NCBI GenBank assembly: GCA_036558305.1
Contig: DATBFX010000359.1
Location: 1-23,264 of the forward strand
DNA: 23,264 nucleotides
Direction of reading: 5' to 3'
From: DATBFX01 sp036558305
Lineage (GTDB): Bacteria > Chloroflexota > Chloroflexia > Thermomicrobiales > UBA6265
Below, in pieces: positions 21,806 through 23,264 of the stretch. How positions within the stretch are numbered: the stretch's first letter is position 1; every line of letters begins with the position of its first letter. The notes below the pieces were generated by a model. The model ran no database searches and was not told where the DNA came from. It saw only the letters and a list, made by a program, of their open reading frames with translations. The position numbers and the translations under genes were made by a program.

Positions 21806-22108
21806 GTGGCCAAAAAGCCGACCTACCGTCGCCCCACCCGCCCCAACCGTCCGGCGACGCCGGCGACGCCGACCGAAGAGCGCCCCCGCCGCCAGGACCC
21901 CGACGCCCTCGCCATGGACGGCCGCGTCACCGAGGCCTTGCCGGACGCCATGTTCCGCGTCGAACTGGAGAACGGCCACGCCGTCCTCGGCCACCTCGCC
22001 GGCAAGATGCGCAAGAACTATATCCGCGTCCTCCCCGGCGACCGCGTCACCGTCGAACTCTCCCCCTACGACCTCACCCGCGGCCGCATCACCTTCCGCC
22101 ACCGCTAA
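21806..22108 (+). CDS. infA: Translation initiation factor IF-1 with N-terminal extension
   Basis: The product binds the 30S ribosomal A site during initiation. Residues about 33-100 are an S1-like OB fold close to the IF-1 consensus: MDGRVTEALPDAMFRVELEN, then KMRKNYIRVLPGDRVTVELS and PYDLTRGRITFRHR. Ordinary IF-1 is about 72 residues; this one is 100, with an added Pro/Arg/Thr-rich leader (AKKPTYRRPTRPNRPATPAT). The GTG start has GAGAGGAG upstream. infA usually sits among the rpmJ-rpsM ribosomal genes; here it follows an unknown gene and faces an SRPBCC gene. It may be a second copy. Its stop codon is followed one base later by the heptamer palindrome and terminator. Confidence 0.95.
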   Translation: MAKKPTYRRPTRPNRPATPATPTEERPRRQDPDALAMDGRVTEALPDAMFRVELENGHAVLGHLAGKMRKNYIRVLPGDRVTVELSPYDLTRGRITFRHR

Positions 22109-22109
22109 C

Positions 22110-22245
22110 GGGTTCGAGGTTCGAGGTTCGGAGTTCGAAGTCCCGGCATCCACAAACGCAGACAGGCCCGAGCCTGGCCCCATCGGGACCGGCTCGGGCC
22201 TGTTGTCTCTCATGCTCCGAACCTCGAACCCCGAACCTCGAACCC
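22110..22245. repeat. Heptamer inverted-repeat element enclosing a terminator
   Basis: The left arm (22110-22133) is made of GGTTCGA/GGTTCGG heptamers; the right arm (22215-22245) of CCGAACC/TCGAACC units, one heptamer longer and complementary to the left arm. The element starts one base after the IF-1 gene and ends three bases before the end of the convergent SRPBCC gene, so it fills the whole gap. The unit is related to, but not the same as, that in the LuxR genes. Confidence 0.85.
22162..22203. terminator. Terminator hairpin between infA and the SRPBCC gene
   Basis: ACAGGCCCGAGCC (22162-22174) pairs perfectly with GGCTCGGGCCTGT (22191-22203), and the loop has further GG/CC pairs. It is followed on the plus strand by TGTCTCT, a weak U-tract. 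It suits termination of IF-1 mRNA and possibly of the convergent transcript as well. Confidence 0.7.
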
Positions 22246-22248
22246 GCG

Positions 22249-22791
22249 TCAGACCGCGACCGCCTCGCGCTCCGGAGCGGCCGCCTCGCGCGTCGCCGAA
22301 CCCTCGACGACGCTCTTGAGTTGGTTGAGGTTCTTTTGCCAGGCGGCTTGTTGCAGCTTGTCGCGTTTCGGCGCCAGGACCAGACCGACGACGTTCATCA
22401 CACCGGGGACGTGCAGGTCGACGGCCTGGCGGACCAGCGTCCCCCCGTTGTCGGGGATCAGCTCGAACGAGAACTCGGCGTTGACGCCGATCTTCGGTAC
22501 CGGGTGGGTGAACCAGACGATCTTTTGCTTCGGATTGACGTGGCGGATCTCGCGCTTCGCCGGGGCCACGCCGTGCTCCAGCCAGGTCTTGTTGCCTTCC
22601 GACTTGAGCATGCCGAGTTGCTCGCGGACCTTCCATTCGGAACCGACGCCGAGTTCGTCACCGGACTTCGCCAGCGCGATCTCCTTCGTGAACCCGTCCC
22701 ACTCCGGGTGGCGGTTGAAGTCGGCGACGTAGGCCCAGACCTCGTCGACCGGCGCGTCGATGTGGACGGAGCCTTCCCAAAGCTTCTGCAT
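22249..22791 (-). CDS. SRPBCC (START-like) domain protein
   Basis: A 180-residue protein of the polyketide-cyclase/SRPBCC fold, a helix-grip barrel that binds hydrophobic ligands. The N-terminus MQKLWEGSVHIDAPVDEVWA with YVADFNRHPEWDG is the classic signature, followed by GVGSEWKVREQ, the strand WFTHPVPKIGVNAEFSFEL, and the long C-terminal helix KLQQAAWQKNLNQLKSVVEG (about 143-163). The last 20 residues are a Glu/Ala/Arg tail. The start at 22791 has GGGGGAAGAA upstream; the open frame to 22935 lacks family similarity. Role unknown; no pathway neighbours. Confidence 0.88.
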   Translation of the reverse strand: MQKLWEGSVHIDAPVDEVWAYVADFNRHPEWDGFTKEIALAKSGDELGVGSEWKVREQLGMLKSEGNKTWLEHGVAPAKREIRHVNPKQKIVWFTHPVPKIGVNAEFSFELIPDNGGTLVRQAVDLHVPGVMNVVGLVLAPKRDKLQQAAWQKNLNQLKSVVEGSATREAAAPEREAVAV

Positions 22792-23033
22792 GGCCGTGTT
22801 CTTCCCCCTTGGTTGGTACCGTATCGCGTTCGCGCCCCGGGACACGGGCGGAGCGTGCGACCTCCAGCCGCCGGGCAGAACCTGCCCGTCGCGGTTCGAC
22901 CCCACGCTAGGGCGTAACCGGCGTGACCACAACACCCCGAAACGGAGAACTCGGCACCCCCACCGGTGGGCTGCCCGGATAGACCGATCGGCCGTCCATC
23001 GCTAGCCGCTTCGGCCGGGCGGCAGGACGTTCG

Positions 23034-23264
23034 TCACTCGTTTGGCGAGATCAAGAATGCCGCGACGACCTCCGCCGGAACCCGCCGCGGGCGTCCGCTC
23101 ACGGCGTCGACGTAGGCCCATTCCGTTCGCGCCGTCAGGATCAGGTCCCCGGCGGGAACCGAGACCGTCGCCGCCGGCCGGCGACCGTCCCTGGGTGGTC
23201 CCGCGGCCAGTTCGTCGGGGGTGAGGCGGGCGATCTCGTAGCAGCGGATCGCGCGGGCGCCGAT
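23034..23264 (-). CDS. Acyl-CoA thioesterase-like protein, C-terminal part
   Basis: The frame enters from the right edge and ends at the stop codon at 23034-23036, giving 76 residues. The strand pair DLILTARTEWAYVDAVSGRP followed by RRVPAEVVAAF is typical of the end of hotdog-fold thioesterases of the 4-hydroxybenzoyl-CoA/YbgC type, where the Trp/Tyr-Val-Asp strand and the RVP motif are common. The catalytic N-terminal part lies outside the window. It is on the same strand as, and 242 bases upstream of, the SRPBCC gene. The gap shows no gene. Confidence 0.7.
   Translation of the reverse strand: MGARAIRCYEIARLTPDELAAGPPRDGRRPAATVSVPAGDLILTARTEWAYVDAVSGRPRRVPAEVVAAFLISPNE

Noticed and set aside
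22110..22133. GGTTCGA motifs that look like the T-arm of a tRNA gene
   Set aside because: They are tandem heptamers with matching inverted copies at 22215-22245; no acceptor, D-arm or anticodon arm can be placed around them.

Overview
The window is about 23 kb of very GC-rich bacterial DNA. Three large STAND-type ATPase/LuxR regulators, many short secreted or membrane ORFs, GTG and TTG starts, and G/C-rich hairpin repeats between genes fit a Chloroflexota genome, most likely Thermomicrobia/Sphaerobacter-like. This is inferred from gene content and style; no rRNA or other phylogenetic marker is present apart from an IF-1 gene.

Layout. 1-2481 (+): the end of an unrecognised gene, then two toxin-antitoxin loci (Phd/PIN and ParD/ParE) either side of a GNAT acetyltransferase, then a small secreted protein. 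Both antitoxins are open, while each toxin frame is cut by an in-frame stop. 2500-5109 (-): an MlrC/M81-family protein whose stop codon lies inside a hairpin repeat, then a decayed NarL/DesR-type response regulator and a small membrane protein. 5339-11551 (+): LuxR-ATPase 1, three short exported or membrane ORFs (one frameshifted), then LuxR-ATPase 2. 11569-16417 (-): LuxR-ATPase 3 followed on the same strand by an unknown 149-residue protein, a DoxX membrane protein and a secreted alpha/beta hydrolase. 16533-19268 (+): an orphan C-terminal tail of a fourth LuxR regulator and a two-repeat S41 peptidase. 19294-19589: a near-consensus promoter with no ORF behind it, a long hairpin, and the second copy of the hairpin repeat. 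19658-20998 (-): a cytochrome P450. 21400-22108 (+): an unknown protein and translation initiation factor IF-1. 22249-22791 (-): an SRPBCC protein. 23034-23264 (-): the end of a thioesterase-like gene.

The most unusual feature is a family of heptanucleotide tandem arrays, several arranged as inverted repeats. Two of these palindromes sit in frame at the same place in LuxR-ATPases 2 and 3 and are translated as a 27-residue insert that LuxR-ATPase 1 lacks. Because the element is nearly palindromic it gives similar peptide ends in either orientation, and its central sequence suggests that the two copies lie in opposite orientation relative to their host genes. Other heptamer arrays directly follow the stop codons of LuxR-ATPase 1, the response-regulator remnant and IF-1. 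The behaviour recalls the Rickettsia palindromic elements (in-frame insertion) and cyanobacterial STRR heptamers (repeat unit), but I do not recognise the family itself.

Functionally this looks like an accessory, regulator-rich region with much gene decay: two dead toxins, a truncated response regulator, a LuxR tail and a frameshifted secreted peptide. IF-1 is the only clear housekeeping gene.
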